Shown: one piece after another, positions 46,615 through 55,304 of the stretch | Layout: each line of letters starts with the position of its first letter | Numbering within the stretch: the stretch's first letter is position 1 | The notes under the pieces: model-generated | Databases searched by the model: none | What the model was told of the DNA's origin: nothing | Seen by the model: only the letters and a program-made list of their open reading frames with translations | Program-made: the position numbers and the translations under genes | Origin: JAKZVK01 sp965237575 | GTDB lineage: Bacteria; Acidobacteriota; Terriglobia; Bryobacterales; UBA6623 | Direction of reading: 5' to 3' | Length of the DNA: 64,000 nucleotides | NCBI GenBank assembly: GCA_965237575.1 | Contig: CBDEGI010000004.1 | Coordinates: forward strand, 992,001 to 1,056,000

Positions 46615-47597
46615 TCGCCCTCCAAGATCCAGAACCGCGACGGCGCGCGCCGCCGTGCCAGCCTCGCTTGCAATGGCCGTAGGTGCCAGCGCCAGCCATA
46701 CCAAGGCCGGTGAATCTTCCACCGGACGGTCAACTCGCGCGACAACCGCGGCAGCATGTCCTCATCAAGGTACTCGATACTCGGCACCGAATCGGAGCGA
46801 AACCCAAAGCGCTGCTCGAACTGCCGGTGACGCTCTTCACGCATCGTCTCGCCGTCCGACGAGTGCCGATACACGGGCGAGTCCATGATGATGATCCATC
46901 CCGGCCACCGCAGGCAGCGACGCACCTCTTGCAGAGTACGGCGGTAGTCGGTTGCGTAGTGAAACGACGAGTTGAACACAGCCAGGTCGAACCGCTGGTC
47001 GGCGAACGGCAGGTTGTCGAACTCCGCCTGGAACAACGGGAACTCCCGACCGAGCGGGGGGAAGTAGTGCCTTGCGGCGGCAAGGCCGTCGAGCGGATCG
47101 GCGAGCAGGTCCACCGCCACCGGCCGCTGGCCACGCAGTGCCAGCCGGTAGGAGAGCCAACCGGTCCCCGCGCCGAGGTCGAGAACATCGAGCCCGTCCT
47201 GCGACTGTCGCTCTATCGATGGCAGGATGCGCCGCTCGAGGTAACGGTAGCTCTTGCCGCGCATCCGCCACTGGGCCGACAGTTTGCCGGAGACATCGTC
47301 GAAGGGCAACGCGAGGTAATAGGCTGGGTCTTCGCTGCCGCGCCCTTCGGCTTTGCGGACCGTCAGGTACTCACTAAAGAACCGTTGGTAGTACTGCCGG
47401 CGGTCGTCGGGCAATCCACGGTACACGCCGTCGCGCCGTTCGAGGGTGAAGCCGCATGAAGGGCAGGTCCAGGTTTCGCGGAGGTCGTCTACGCGAACCT
47501 CGCCGTCGTGACAGGCGGGACAACGGACATGGAGGGTGGTTGCTTCAGAGCCACGACGGTTGGTGAGGGTCGAGGTGGGGGGAGACACGCGATTCAT
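46596..47597 (-). CDS. Class I methyltransferase with an N-terminal zinc ribbon
   Basis: 333 residues from ATG at 47595-47597. Residues 20-55 hold CPACHDG and WTCPSCGF, a four-Cys zinc ribbon as found in 16S rRNA-type and natural-product methyltransferases. The SAM domain follows: VLDLGAGTGWLSYRLALRG, AVDLLADPLDGLAAARHYF, DLAVFNSSFHYATD and CLRWPGWIIIMDSPVYR. The C-terminal 70 residues are basic (WYGWRWHLRPLQARLARRR). The layout recalls ubiE-like enzymes fused to a Trm112-like ribbon. Its substrate is unknown. Confidence 0.82.
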   Translation of the reverse strand: MNRVSPPTSTLTNRRGSEATTLHVRCPACHDGEVRVDDLRETWTCPSCGFTLERRDGVYRGLPDDRRQYYQRFFSEYLTVRKAEGRGSEDPAYYLALPFDDVSGKLSAQWRMRGKSYRYLERRILPSIERQSQDGLDVLDLGAGTGWLSYRLALRGQRPVAVDLLADPLDGLAAARHYFPPLGREFPLFQAEFDNLPFADQRFDLAVFNSSFHYATDYRRTLQEVRRCLRWPGWIIIMDSPVYRHSSDGETMREERHRQFEQRFGFRSDSVPSIEYLDEDMLPRLSRELTVRWKIHRPWYGWRWHLRPLQARLARRRAPSRFWILEGEWGLDD

Positions 47598-47663
47598 TCG
47601 GCACCAGGATCGGAGAGAGGTGTTTGTATCACCCTTACCCGCGCTGCTCGTGAACTCGGCCTT

Positions 47664-47712
47664 TCCCGCGGCTGAAGCCGCGGGCTATCGATGTCTGGCC
47701 CCTCCGGGGCCA
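47664..47712 (+). repeat. Orphan REP doublet of the RAYT type (family G)
   Basis: CCCGCGGCTGAAGCCGCGGG followed by CTAT, a short spacer, and GGCCCCTCCGGGGCC. It has the same order as the right end of the transposase unit at 25163-25212, with a compensatory-changed stem. No transposase gene is nearby. Confidence 0.75.
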
Positions 47713-47777
47713 AGACGAGCGCACGATCCACGTCCCTTCATTCGCTAGGTCTGGATTTGACAAGTGTAGAGATTGCC

Positions 47778-47801
47778 GGGCACAGCATGCTGTGTCCCTA
47801 C
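47778..47801 (+). repeat. Family B palindrome
   Basis: GGGCACAGCATGCTGTGTCC followed by CTAC, with paired changes in both arms relative to the dnaE2 copies. Intergenic. Confidence 0.8.
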
Positions 47802-47818
47802 ATTCCTCATCGCCAAAA

Positions 47819-49438
47819 TCACAGCCGGCCGAGTTCGTCCTCGGTCAGGGCACGGCGGTAGATACGCACGTTCTTGATGCGGCCGTTGAAGTGGTCGTGC
47901 TGTCCGAAGCCAATGCGGAGAGGCCGGCCGTTCGAGAGGTTGTAAGCTGCCGGGTCGAATGTCGACGAGGTAGCGACCTGCGTTTCGTCGATGTAGAGCT
48001 TGAGCGTCGTGCCTTGGCGCATCGCCACTATGTGCCGCCAGCCGGGGCGCAGTGGGTGGTCGTCGGTTGCGTTCTTCCCGGCTTCGAACGACCAGACGTG
48101 ACCCGACGGTAGCGTGCCCACGAAAAGCCTGCCCTGATAGACGGCCATCGACCAGGCACGATGGTACTTCACGTCCGGCGTGTGGTCGATGTGGCCGACG
48201 GGCGTCCAGTGGCCGCCGCCGTCGTGGCGGAAAATACGCGCTAGCGGCAGCGACCCGAAGTACATCTTGCCGTTGTAAACGTTTGGGCCCATCACTTCCT
48301 GCTCCTCGCCGAGGCGGCCCGTGCTGACCCAGTGGTCGTCGCCTTCGTAGCGGTAGACGGTCGCCTTGGGCCAGCTCCCGGCGTGTAGCTTCCCCCGGTG
48401 GATCGCCATGCCGTAGACCTGGGTGCTGTCGCCAAGCCGGCCGGTGTGACTCCACTTCTCACCGTCGAAACGATAGACGGCTCCCTCGTCATAGCCGGTG
48501 GCGTAGATCGCTCCGTTGTAGACGCACAAGGCCTCTGGACGCATCCCGCCGGGTGAGCCTAGCGCCGTCCACCCCTGCCCGCCCTCGTGGCGAAACAGGC
48601 CGGGCTGGTAGAAACCCGAGACGTAGAGCCTGCCGCCGAAAACGACCATGCCGTTGACGCCATCAAGGCCCGGCAACTGGCCGCAGTCGACCCATTGGCC
48701 GTCTTCGTAGCGGAAGACCTTGCCCCCGATGTGGTGTGAGATGGTGGGCTCAAGACCTGAATAGTGCAGCAGCACTCGAGACACCCCCACATAGAGATGG
48801 CCGTTGTAGCTCGCCATGGCCGTGACGCCGTTGCTCTTCGAGGGGGCGCCGAGGTCGGTCCACTTGCCATTGTCGAGGCGATAAACGTGCCCCTGGTCGG
48901 CATTGGTCTGGCCTTCAACGGTGCCGACGTAGAGCTCGCCGTTATGGACGGCCATGGAGTGGTTGAAGATGGACTTGCCCGGCCGGCCGTGGTCGGTCCA
49001 CTCGCCGGCTTGCGCGTTGTCGATGCCGAAGTGCAGGTTGCGATAGTTGGCCTGGCTGCCGGTGACGCCGGTGTTGTGCTTGATCGAGAGGTTGAAGCCG
49101 CGGCGGGTGTCAGGGTCGTATTGTGTGAGCAGGTCGCCGAGGGTATCGACGAGGTCAGCAGCGGTTTCAACGTGCAGCGAGAGGGTGAAGTCGCCGGCGC
49201 CGAGGTCGAGCGAGGGGTTGGCGGGCACTTCGACGTAGGATTTCCTGCCGTCGAAGCGCGCAGCGGTCGGCGCAAGGTCCACGCCGACGTTGCGGCCATG
49301 GTTGCCTTTCCCCGAGTGGTCGCGGGCGTCGCCTTGCAGCTTCCAATGGCCGGCGAGTGATGGGTCAGCGGCGGTTGCCGGCGGGATGAACAGTAGACAG
49401 GCGGCTGCGGTAACGGCCTGGTTGACGAGGTTTCTCAT
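47819..49438 (-). CDS. Secreted LamG-type protein with a beta-propeller inserted in the LamG fold
   Basis: 539 residues from ATG at 49436-49438. Signal peptide MRNLVNQAVTAAACLLFIPPATA. Residues 28-140 are the first half of a LamG/concanavalin-like domain (LAGHWKLQGDARDHSGKGNHG, AARFDGRKSYVEVP, GDFTLSLHVET). Residues about 145-455 are seven or so kelch-like blades with MAVHNGELYVGT, MASYNGHLYVG, NGMVVFGGRLYVSG, LCVYNGAIYATG, MAIHRGKLHAGS, NVYNGKMYFGS and MAVYQGRLFVGT. Residues about 465-539 complete LamG (GWRHIVAMRQGTTLKLYIDE and FNGRIKNVRIYRRALTEDEL). The propeller thus interrupts LamG. A carbohydrate-binding surface role is inferred. Confidence 0.8.
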   Translation of the reverse strand: MRNLVNQAVTAAACLLFIPPATAADPSLAGHWKLQGDARDHSGKGNHGRNVGVDLAPTAARFDGRKSYVEVPANPSLDLGAGDFTLSLHVETAADLVDTLGDLLTQYDPDTRRGFNLSIKHNTGVTGSQANYRNLHFGIDNAQAGEWTDHGRPGKSIFNHSMAVHNGELYVGTVEGQTNADQGHVYRLDNGKWTDLGAPSKSNGVTAMASYNGHLYVGVSRVLLHYSGLEPTISHHIGGKVFRYEDGQWVDCGQLPGLDGVNGMVVFGGRLYVSGFYQPGLFRHEGGQGWTALGSPGGMRPEALCVYNGAIYATGYDEGAVYRFDGEKWSHTGRLGDSTQVYGMAIHRGKLHAGSWPKATVYRYEGDDHWVSTGRLGEEQEVMGPNVYNGKMYFGSLPLARIFRHDGGGHWTPVGHIDHTPDVKYHRAWSMAVYQGRLFVGTLPSGHVWSFEAGKNATDDHPLRPGWRHIVAMRQGTTLKLYIDETQVATSSTFDPAAYNLSNGRPLRIGFGQHDHFNGRIKNVRIYRRALTEDELGRL

Positions 49439-49509
49439 GGCGAGCAATCTGGCATCACGGTCCGGCAAAAGCCGGCGTTTCTTTGAGCCAGGGTGGGCCA
49501 CGACGGGTC

Positions 49510-50481
49510 CTACGAAAGCAGGCCGGCCTGTTGGAAGCGGGTGCGCAATTCCGCTTTCTGATCCTGCGTCAATTCCACCAGCGGCGGACGCAGGTGCATA
49601 TCGGCCACGCCCATTTCACGCAGCAGGAACTTCATCGTGGGAATGACCGGGAAACCCTTCATTAGCGCGACCCGCTCGTTGAGGTGCTTCTGCGGTCCGG
49701 AGGTATCGGTCCCGGTCAGATGCGCTTGAAAGATCGACGCCGTCTCCTGGGGAAAGATGTTGCCATTGCCTGTCAGCGCGCCGCCGCCGCCTTGCTCCAG
49801 TACTCCTTCGATCAGCGCTGCCGCGCCGGTAAAGATCTTGAGTTTGGGGAAGGCGCGGATGTAGGCCGCAGTCCACACCGGTTTGCCCCAGGAGTCTTTG
49901 ACGCCATAGAGCCGCGGGTGACGCGCGAGCCGCCGCACCAATTCAACCGGAATCGAGACACCGCTCAATTGGGGGATGTTGTAAAGCATCACGGGAATGC
50001 GCGACGCCTCCAACACTGGCTCGAAGAAAGCCGTCAGTCCGTCGACCGAGTTGTCCTTGAAATAGAAAGGCGGCAGGACCAGCGCGGCCTCCACACCGTT
50101 ACACTCGGCATGGCTCAGGAGCTCGATCGTCTCGCGAACATTGTTCGCTCCCACGTGGCACATGACTCGCAGCGCGGCACGGTGCCGGAGGTAGGTCTGC
50201 AGCATCCACTTGCGCTCGAGCACCGAGAAGGACGCGAACTCGCCGGTGGTTCCGTTAACGAGAATCGATTGCACACCGTTGACGGACAGGTAGTTGAGGT
50301 ACTCGCGGACGAGTCCGGCGTCGATTTGCCCACGCCGGTTGAGGGCGGCCAACGCCGCGATGATGAATTGCGGGTCCTTGACGTCGTCGAGGCCGCGGGA
50401 AACGTGGCAGGCGTTCGAACGATCGCCCGCGACCAGCGCAGCCGCCGGGCCTGCGAGGAATTGGCGTCGAGTGAAAGACAT
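49510..50481 (-). CDS. Exported dihydrodipicolinate-synthase-family aldolase
   Basis: 323 residues from ATG at 50479-50481. SFTRRQFLAGPAAALVAG is a twin-arginine signal, unusual for this normally cytosolic family. The TIM-barrel motifs are present: ILVNGTTGEFASFSVLERK, VMCHVGANNVRETIEL, VMLYNIPQLSGV with the conserved Tyr, and RLYGVKDSWG with the Schiff-base Lys. Such enzymes condense or cleave pyruvate-derived aldols; periplasmic members with Tat signals occur in Planctomycetes and Acidobacteria. It runs in the same direction as, and 71 nt upstream of, the LamG-propeller gene, so they may form one transcript and process sugar acids together. Confidence 0.85.
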   Translation of the reverse strand: MSFTRRQFLAGPAAALVAGDRSNACHVSRGLDDVKDPQFIIAALAALNRRGQIDAGLVREYLNYLSVNGVQSILVNGTTGEFASFSVLERKWMLQTYLRHRAALRVMCHVGANNVRETIELLSHAECNGVEAALVLPPFYFKDNSVDGLTAFFEPVLEASRIPVMLYNIPQLSGVSIPVELVRRLARHPRLYGVKDSWGKPVWTAAYIRAFPKLKIFTGAAALIEGVLEQGGGGALTGNGNIFPQETASIFQAHLTGTDTSGPQKHLNERVALMKGFPVIPTMKFLLREMGVADMHLRPPLVELTQDQKAELRTRFQQAGLLS

Positions 50482-50689
50482 AGTACGTTAGTTGTTGGGG
50501 ACTATTTTAGCAGGCAATTGGCGGCGGACGACCTAAGAGGTATGACTGAGGAGCCCTAAGGGTCGACGGGAGCGTCCCACGGTTCGACGGACGCGGCTCG
50601 AAAGGGCTGCTGGACAGCCTCCCCGACCGCCGACTAAGATGACCTTATTGTCAGTCCGTGCTCAGAGGGCCGGGTTGAGAGGAGAATCA

Positions 50690-53600
50690 ATGCGGTTGCC
50701 GTCTATCTTATGGTTCGTTTTCGCCCTCGTATCGGCGAGCGTACCGCTGTGGGGCCAAACAGCGGGGTCGTCGTTGCGTGGGCAGGTGAGCGATGAGTCG
50801 GGCGGCGTGGTCGTCGATGCCCAGGTGTCGATTACCAATGTGCGCACCGGCCTGGTCCGGGTGACGCGCAGTAACGAGCGGGGCTACTACGCGGCGCCGG
50901 CTCTGTTCGCGGGATTTTATCGAATCGAGGTCGAGGCGACGGGATTCAAGAAGCTGACGCAGGAGGGCATCGAACTGACGGTGGGCGAGCAGGCCAGGAG
51001 CGACCTCGTCCTCGAGGTGGGTGATCTGTCGGAAGAGATCACGGTCACCGCCGAACTGGTGGCACTCGGAGCGGAGTCGGCGGCGTCGGGCACCGTGATC
51101 CCGAATAACTACATCGTCAACCTGCCGCTCAACGGACGGAATTTCATCGACCTGGCCCTGCTCGCCCCCGGTGTGACACCGGCCGTGCAAGGGTCAGCGG
51201 GCTCCGAGCGCGGGCGCTTCGCGTTGCAGACGTCCGGCTCGCGCGAGGACGCCAACGCCTACATCTTCGACGGCGTCTACGCCATGGACCCGGTCCTGAA
51301 CAGTTTCTCGCTGGCGCCCTCAGCCGACGCCATCCAGGAGTTCCGCATTCACACCAGCAACACCGACTCGGCCTACGGACGCCAGAGCGGCGGACAGGTG
51401 GCGATCCTGCTCAAGCAGGGCAGCAACGAGTTTCACGGGTCGCTCTACGAGTTCTTCCGCAACGACGTGCTCGATGCGCGCAACTTCTTCACGGCGTCCG
51501 ACGGCCCGACGCCGAAGCTGCGCCGCAATCAGTTCGGGTTCGCTGTCGGCGGGCCGTTGCGCAAGAACAGCAGCTTCTTCTTCGCCGACTACGAAGGGCT
51601 GCGAGAGCGGCGCGCGATCACGCGCGGGACGAACGTACCCACCGCGGCCGAGCGAATGGGCGATTTCTCGCAAAGCACCCTGCCGGCTCCGATTGACTTC
51701 ACCACGGGTCAGCCGTACCCGGACGGGCGGTTGCCGTTCGCGCATCCAATTGGAGTCGCCGTCGCAGCGCTCTACCCGCTGCCCAATCGCGACGTGCCGG
51801 GCCAGAACTTCATCGGCAGCCCCACGCAATCGGATCGCAACGACCGCTTCGATGCTCGCTTCGACCAGGCGGTCGGCAGTGGCGGCACGCTGACGGGCCG
51901 CTACAGCTTTGGCGACCGGGACCTGTTCGAACCCTACGCGGCGGCTGCGTTTTCGTCGGTGCCCGGGTACGGCAATGACGTCGTCGAGCGCGGGCAGAAC
52001 CTGATGATCGGCGAGACACACACGCTGGGGCCGGCTTGGATCAACGAGCTGCGTTTCGGCTACAACCGCGTGGCATCGCGCGTGTTTCACCAGAACATCG
52101 GCCGCAGCGTCAACCAGGAGGTAGGTCTGCCGGACTTCGGCACCCGGCCGCGCGACTTGGGACTGAGCTTTATCAACGTGACGGGTTTCTCGTCGCTGGG
52201 CGATGAGTTCAACAACCCGCAGCAGAGTGTCGTCAACAGCTATCAGATCCTCGATACCATCAGCTACACGCGCGGCGACCATCTGTTGCAGTTCGGCTTC
52301 GAGCAGCGCTGGATTGGCCAGGACGCTTTCCGCGACGTGCAATCCCGCGGCCTGATCAACTTCACTAGCTTCGCCTACACGCAAAACGCGCTGGCCGATC
52401 TGCTGTTGGGCCTGCCGACGTTCACCGGAGGGGCGGCTTCGGACAACCCGCAGGCCTTGCGGACCGGCGCGACGAACGTCTTCGTGCACGATAGCTGGCG
52501 CGTGCGGCAAGACCTCACGATCAGCCTGGGCCTGCGGTACGAATACAACACGCCGGCGCATGACGCGAACAACGCCGCTGGGGTCTACGACCCGGACACA
52601 TTGTCGATCGTGCCGGTCGGAGCAAACGGCGTGCCGCGCGCCGGATACGCTTCCGACAAGAACAACTTCGCACCGCGTGTCGGGCTGGCCTGGAGCCCGT
52701 TGGGATCGCGGCGGACGGTGCTGCGGGCCGGCTACGGCGTGTACTACAACTTCTCTCCGCTGGCGCCCGGACAGGGGATCTACTTCAACCCGCCGCTGTT
52801 CAACTTCCAGCTCTTCTTCCCCTCGCAACAGGCGCCGATTACGATCGACAACCCCTGGCCGTCGGGGTCGCAAGCCCCCGTGCCGCCCAGCGCGTTCACC
52901 TACGACCGGCGGCTGCGCACCGGCTATACGCAGCAGTGGAACGCCACAGTCGAGACGGACTTCGGCCACGGCCTGGTGCTCGAAACCGGTTACTTCGGCA
53001 CGAAGGGGACGAAGCTGCTGGGTGCGCGCGACATCAATCAGCCGGTGCCGAGCCCACAGATGCCCAACCTGCGCCCGGTGCCCTTCTTCCTCGACATCAA
53101 CCAGATCGGTTCGGCGTTCGACTCGATCTACCACGGCCTACACACACGCTTGCAGTGCCGCTTGCGCGGCGGGCTGACAGGTATGTTCTCCTACGCCTGG
53201 TCGCGGTCAATCGACAACGCCTCGGGGTTCTTCCCAAGCGGCGCGGACGCCAACTATCCGCAGGACAGCAACAACATCAGCGCGGAGCGAGCGCTGTCGA
53301 GCTTCGATGTCGGCCACCGCTTCACGGGGAGCTTCGTCTACGACCTGCCGCTGGGACAGGGCAAGCGGCTCGGCGGCGGCGCGACGGGGCTGGTCGGGGC
53401 GCTGATCAGCAATTGGCAGATGAACGGCGTGATGACGTTCCAGACCGGCCAGCCCTTCACCGTGGCGCTGCCGGGTGAGTTCGATAACAGTAATACGGGC
53501 TTTGCGAACCTGGGCTTCGGTGCGGGCGACCGGCCGAACGTGGTTGGGAATGCTGTTCTCGCAAACCCCGACCCGCAGCTCTGGTTCAACACCGCGGCTT

Positions 53601-53866
53601 TCGCGCTGCCACCGTTTGGATCGTTCGGCAACGCCGGGCGCAACGTCGTCCGCGGGCCTTCGCTGCGCAACGTAGATATGTCGTTGCTCAAAGACACGGC
53701 GATCACCGAATCGACGACGCTACAGTTCCGCGCAGAGTTTTTCAATGTGATGAACACTCCGAACTTCGGCCTACCCAATTTGTTCTTCGGGACACCGGGC
53801 TTCGGCCGCGTGCTCTCGGCCCGCGATGGGCGCGAGCTTCAGTTCGGCGTGAAGTTGCTGTTCTGA
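50690..53866 (+). CDS. Oar-like TonB-dependent receptor with a carboxypeptidase-regulatory-like domain
   Basis: 1058 residues from ATG at 50690; GAGAGGAGA lies upstream. MRLPSILWFVFALVSASVPLW is a signal peptide. Residues 25-110: carboxypeptidase-regulatory-like domain (LRGQVSDESGGVVVDAQVSI, GYYAAPALFAGFYRIEV). Plug from about 115 (VNLPLNGRNFIDLALLAPGV), then the beta barrel with many aromatic strands, ending LQFGVKLLF, an outer-membrane C-terminal signature. Acidobacteria encode many of these Oar-like proteins; they are thought to import large ligands such as polymers. It stands beside secreted carbohydrate-related genes, but the ligand is unknown. Confidence 0.9.
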   Translation: MRLPSILWFVFALVSASVPLWGQTAGSSLRGQVSDESGGVVVDAQVSITNVRTGLVRVTRSNERGYYAAPALFAGFYRIEVEATGFKKLTQEGIELTVGEQARSDLVLEVGDLSEEITVTAELVALGAESAASGTVIPNNYIVNLPLNGRNFIDLALLAPGVTPAVQGSAGSERGRFALQTSGSREDANAYIFDGVYAMDPVLNSFSLAPSADAIQEFRIHTSNTDSAYGRQSGGQVAILLKQGSNEFHGSLYEFFRNDVLDARNFFTASDGPTPKLRRNQFGFAVGGPLRKNSSFFFADYEGLRERRAITRGTNVPTAAERMGDFSQSTLPAPIDFTTGQPYPDGRLPFAHPIGVAVAALYPLPNRDVPGQNFIGSPTQSDRNDRFDARFDQAVGSGGTLTGRYSFGDRDLFEPYAAAAFSSVPGYGNDVVERGQNLMIGETHTLGPAWINELRFGYNRVASRVFHQNIGRSVNQEVGLPDFGTRPRDLGLSFINVTGFSSLGDEFNNPQQSVVNSYQILDTISYTRGDHLLQFGFEQRWIGQDAFRDVQSRGLINFTSFAYTQNALADLLLGLPTFTGGAASDNPQALRTGATNVFVHDSWRVRQDLTISLGLRYEYNTPAHDANNAAGVYDPDTLSIVPVGANGVPRAGYASDKNNFAPRVGLAWSPLGSRRTVLRAGYGVYYNFSPLAPGQGIYFNPPLFNFQLFFPSQQAPITIDNPWPSGSQAPVPPSAFTYDRRLRTGYTQQWNATVETDFGHGLVLETGYFGTKGTKLLGARDINQPVPSPQMPNLRPVPFFLDINQIGSAFDSIYHGLHTRLQCRLRGGLTGMFSYAWSRSIDNASGFFPSGADANYPQDSNNISAERALSSFDVGHRFTGSFVYDLPLGQGKRLGGGATGLVGALISNWQMNGVMTFQTGQPFTVALPGEFDNSNTGFANLGFGAGDRPNVVGNAVLANPDPQLWFNTAAFALPPFGSFGNAGRNVVRGPSLRNVDMSLLKDTAITESTTLQFRAEFFNVMNTPNFGLPNLFFGTPGFGRVLSARDGRELQFGVKLLF

Positions 53867-53905
53867 GCCGCGCGGCGGGCGCTGATCTGTCCTACGGGAG
53901 AACTG

Positions 53906-54556
53906 ATGAAAGCCAAGGTGCGTCAATATTCCGGGGAGAACGCCGCGGTGACTTATGACGTGGTGAGATGTATTCACGCGGCCGAGTGTGTTCACGGCTT
54001 GCCCGAAGTGTTCGACCCGGAGAGAAAGCCTTGGATCCTGCCTGACCACGCCAACCCTGACGAGCTTCTGCGGGTGGTGGTGGCGTGTCCGACGGGCGCG
54101 CTGCATCTCGAGCGGACGGACGGCGGACGGGTTGAGTCCGCACCGGAGGGGACCATCGCCACCGTCGCGGCGGATGGGCCCGTGTACGTCCACGGCGACG
54201 TGGAGATGGTCACGCACGAAGGCGAGGCGTTGCTTAAGGATACGCGCGTGGCTCTGTGCCGCTGCGGGGCGTCGGAGAACAAACCGCTGTGCGACGGCGC
54301 CCATGATCGAGCGGGTTTCAAGGATGTTGGGGCTATCGGGTCAGGCCCGGAAGCGCAGGCGGCGGACGGGGTCGCCAAATTGAAAGTCACGGCTCTGCCG
54401 AACGGACCGCTGCTGTTTGAGGGGCCACTCACCCTCGTAGGAAGCGACGGGAAGCGGACACACTCTCAAAAGGGAGCGCTCTGCCGTTGCGGCGCCTCGG
54501 CGAACAAACCGTTCTGTGACGGGCAGCATGGCCAGATCGGCTTTACTTCCGAATAG
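53906..54556 (+). CDS. Iron-sulfur protein with a divergent 4Fe-4S domain and two CDGSH motifs
   Basis: 216 residues from ATG at 53906. The N-terminal 75 residues match the mono-cluster Fer4_19 (DUF1271) type: VVRCIHAAECVHGLPEVFD and VVVACPTGALHLE. Two CDGSH-type zinc-finger-like motifs follow: CRCGASENKPLCDGAH near 118 and CRCGASANKPFCDGQH near 195, each with the C-x-C ... C-D-G-x-H ligands for a 2Fe-2S cluster. Such fusions are thought to be redox or iron-storage proteins. No redox partner gene is adjacent. Length is typical for the triple-module form. Confidence 0.92.
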   Translation: MKAKVRQYSGENAAVTYDVVRCIHAAECVHGLPEVFDPERKPWILPDHANPDELLRVVVACPTGALHLERTDGGRVESAPEGTIATVAADGPVYVHGDVEMVTHEGEALLKDTRVALCRCGASENKPLCDGAHDRAGFKDVGAIGSGPEAQAADGVAKLKVTALPNGPLLFEGPLTLVGSDGKRTHSQKGALCRCGASANKPFCDGQHGQIGFTSE

Positions 54557-54605
54557 GTAGGCGCTGGCCCGCCCGCTCACCACGCGGCGAGACGAAGCGC
54601 GAAGC

Positions 54606-54633
54606 AACCGAGCCGTGACCGTGAGGGAGCGGT
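54606..54633 (+). repeat. Family A repeat after the CDGSH gene
   Basis: 28-bp unit AACCGAGCCGTGACCGT ... GGGAGCGGT with one variable base. Non-coding. Confidence 0.88.
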
Positions 54634-54697
54634 CCGGCACGAACCCTGACGGGACTCGAGGGCCTCTAGAACGCATATCTTTCACCCCTCACCCCCA

Positions 54698-55138
54698 CTA
54701 AGACCGCCGCGACCCCAGCAGCAACACGGACGCCCCCAGTAGAGCAAGAAACTTCACGGCATCGATCGCGATGTAAAGGTCGTGCAGCGGCGAATCGACC
54801 GGTGTGCCGCCGTCGATGACCAGCTGCGCACGTTGGTCCAAGAGGGGCAGCAGCCAGAGGGTTTCGAGCAGCAGTCCAACCCAAGCGACAGCACACAGGG
54901 TCACCAGCAGCGGTCGGCTCGCTCCCCCGGCGAGGACCAATCCCGCCGAAAGCAAAGCGAACGCAGCCTCCGCCCGGTTCAGCGCCTCGAACGTGGCGCG
55001 CCCGACCTCCAGCGCCACGGGAAGAGTGAGGCTGGGCGCTGAGAACTTCGCGGGGGTGGCCAGGAATGCGACCCCGAACAAGACGCCCGCCCAAAGTAGA
55101 AGCACCAATGCCAGGGCGTTGCTTTTCCAGTTGGACAT
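54698..55138 (-). CDS. Small membrane protein, DUF4149/TMEM205-like
   Basis: 146 residues from ATG at 55136-55138. Four membrane helices: ALALVLLLWAGVLFGVAFLA, FALLSAGLVLAGG, LLVTLCAVAWVGLLLETLWLL and VKFLALLGASVLLLGS, with FLATPAKFSAPSL between the first two. This resembles the DUF4149 family of unknown function. It has no operon partner; the neighbour lipoprotein lies 160 nt further on the same strand. No enzymatic residue pattern is visible. Confidence 0.62.
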   Translation of the reverse strand: MSNWKSNALALVLLLWAGVLFGVAFLATPAKFSAPSLTLPVALEVGRATFEALNRAEAAFALLSAGLVLAGGASRPLLVTLCAVAWVGLLLETLWLLPLLDQRAQLVIDGGTPVDSPLHDLYIAIDAVKFLALLGASVLLLGSRRS

Positions 55139-55304
55139 CGCGATTTCAGACCTGAAATCGGATCAGCGGCAATTGCAGGAACCGCGCCCGGAACGCCAGG
55201 TGAGGGGTCCGCTGCCTCGTCCGTCCATTGAACTCATAGTCAGTGCCACCGGGTACGTCTTGACCCCTCACTAACGTTGGGGGCTCGGTTGTCTCCGCGG
55301 CACG

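Noticed and set aside
51320..53134. 604-codon open frame on the minus strand
   Set aside because: It lies wholly antisense to the TonB-dependent receptor, which has a signal peptide, plug and barrel signature. The antisense product shows no family pattern, only the Arg/Val bias of GC-rich shadows.
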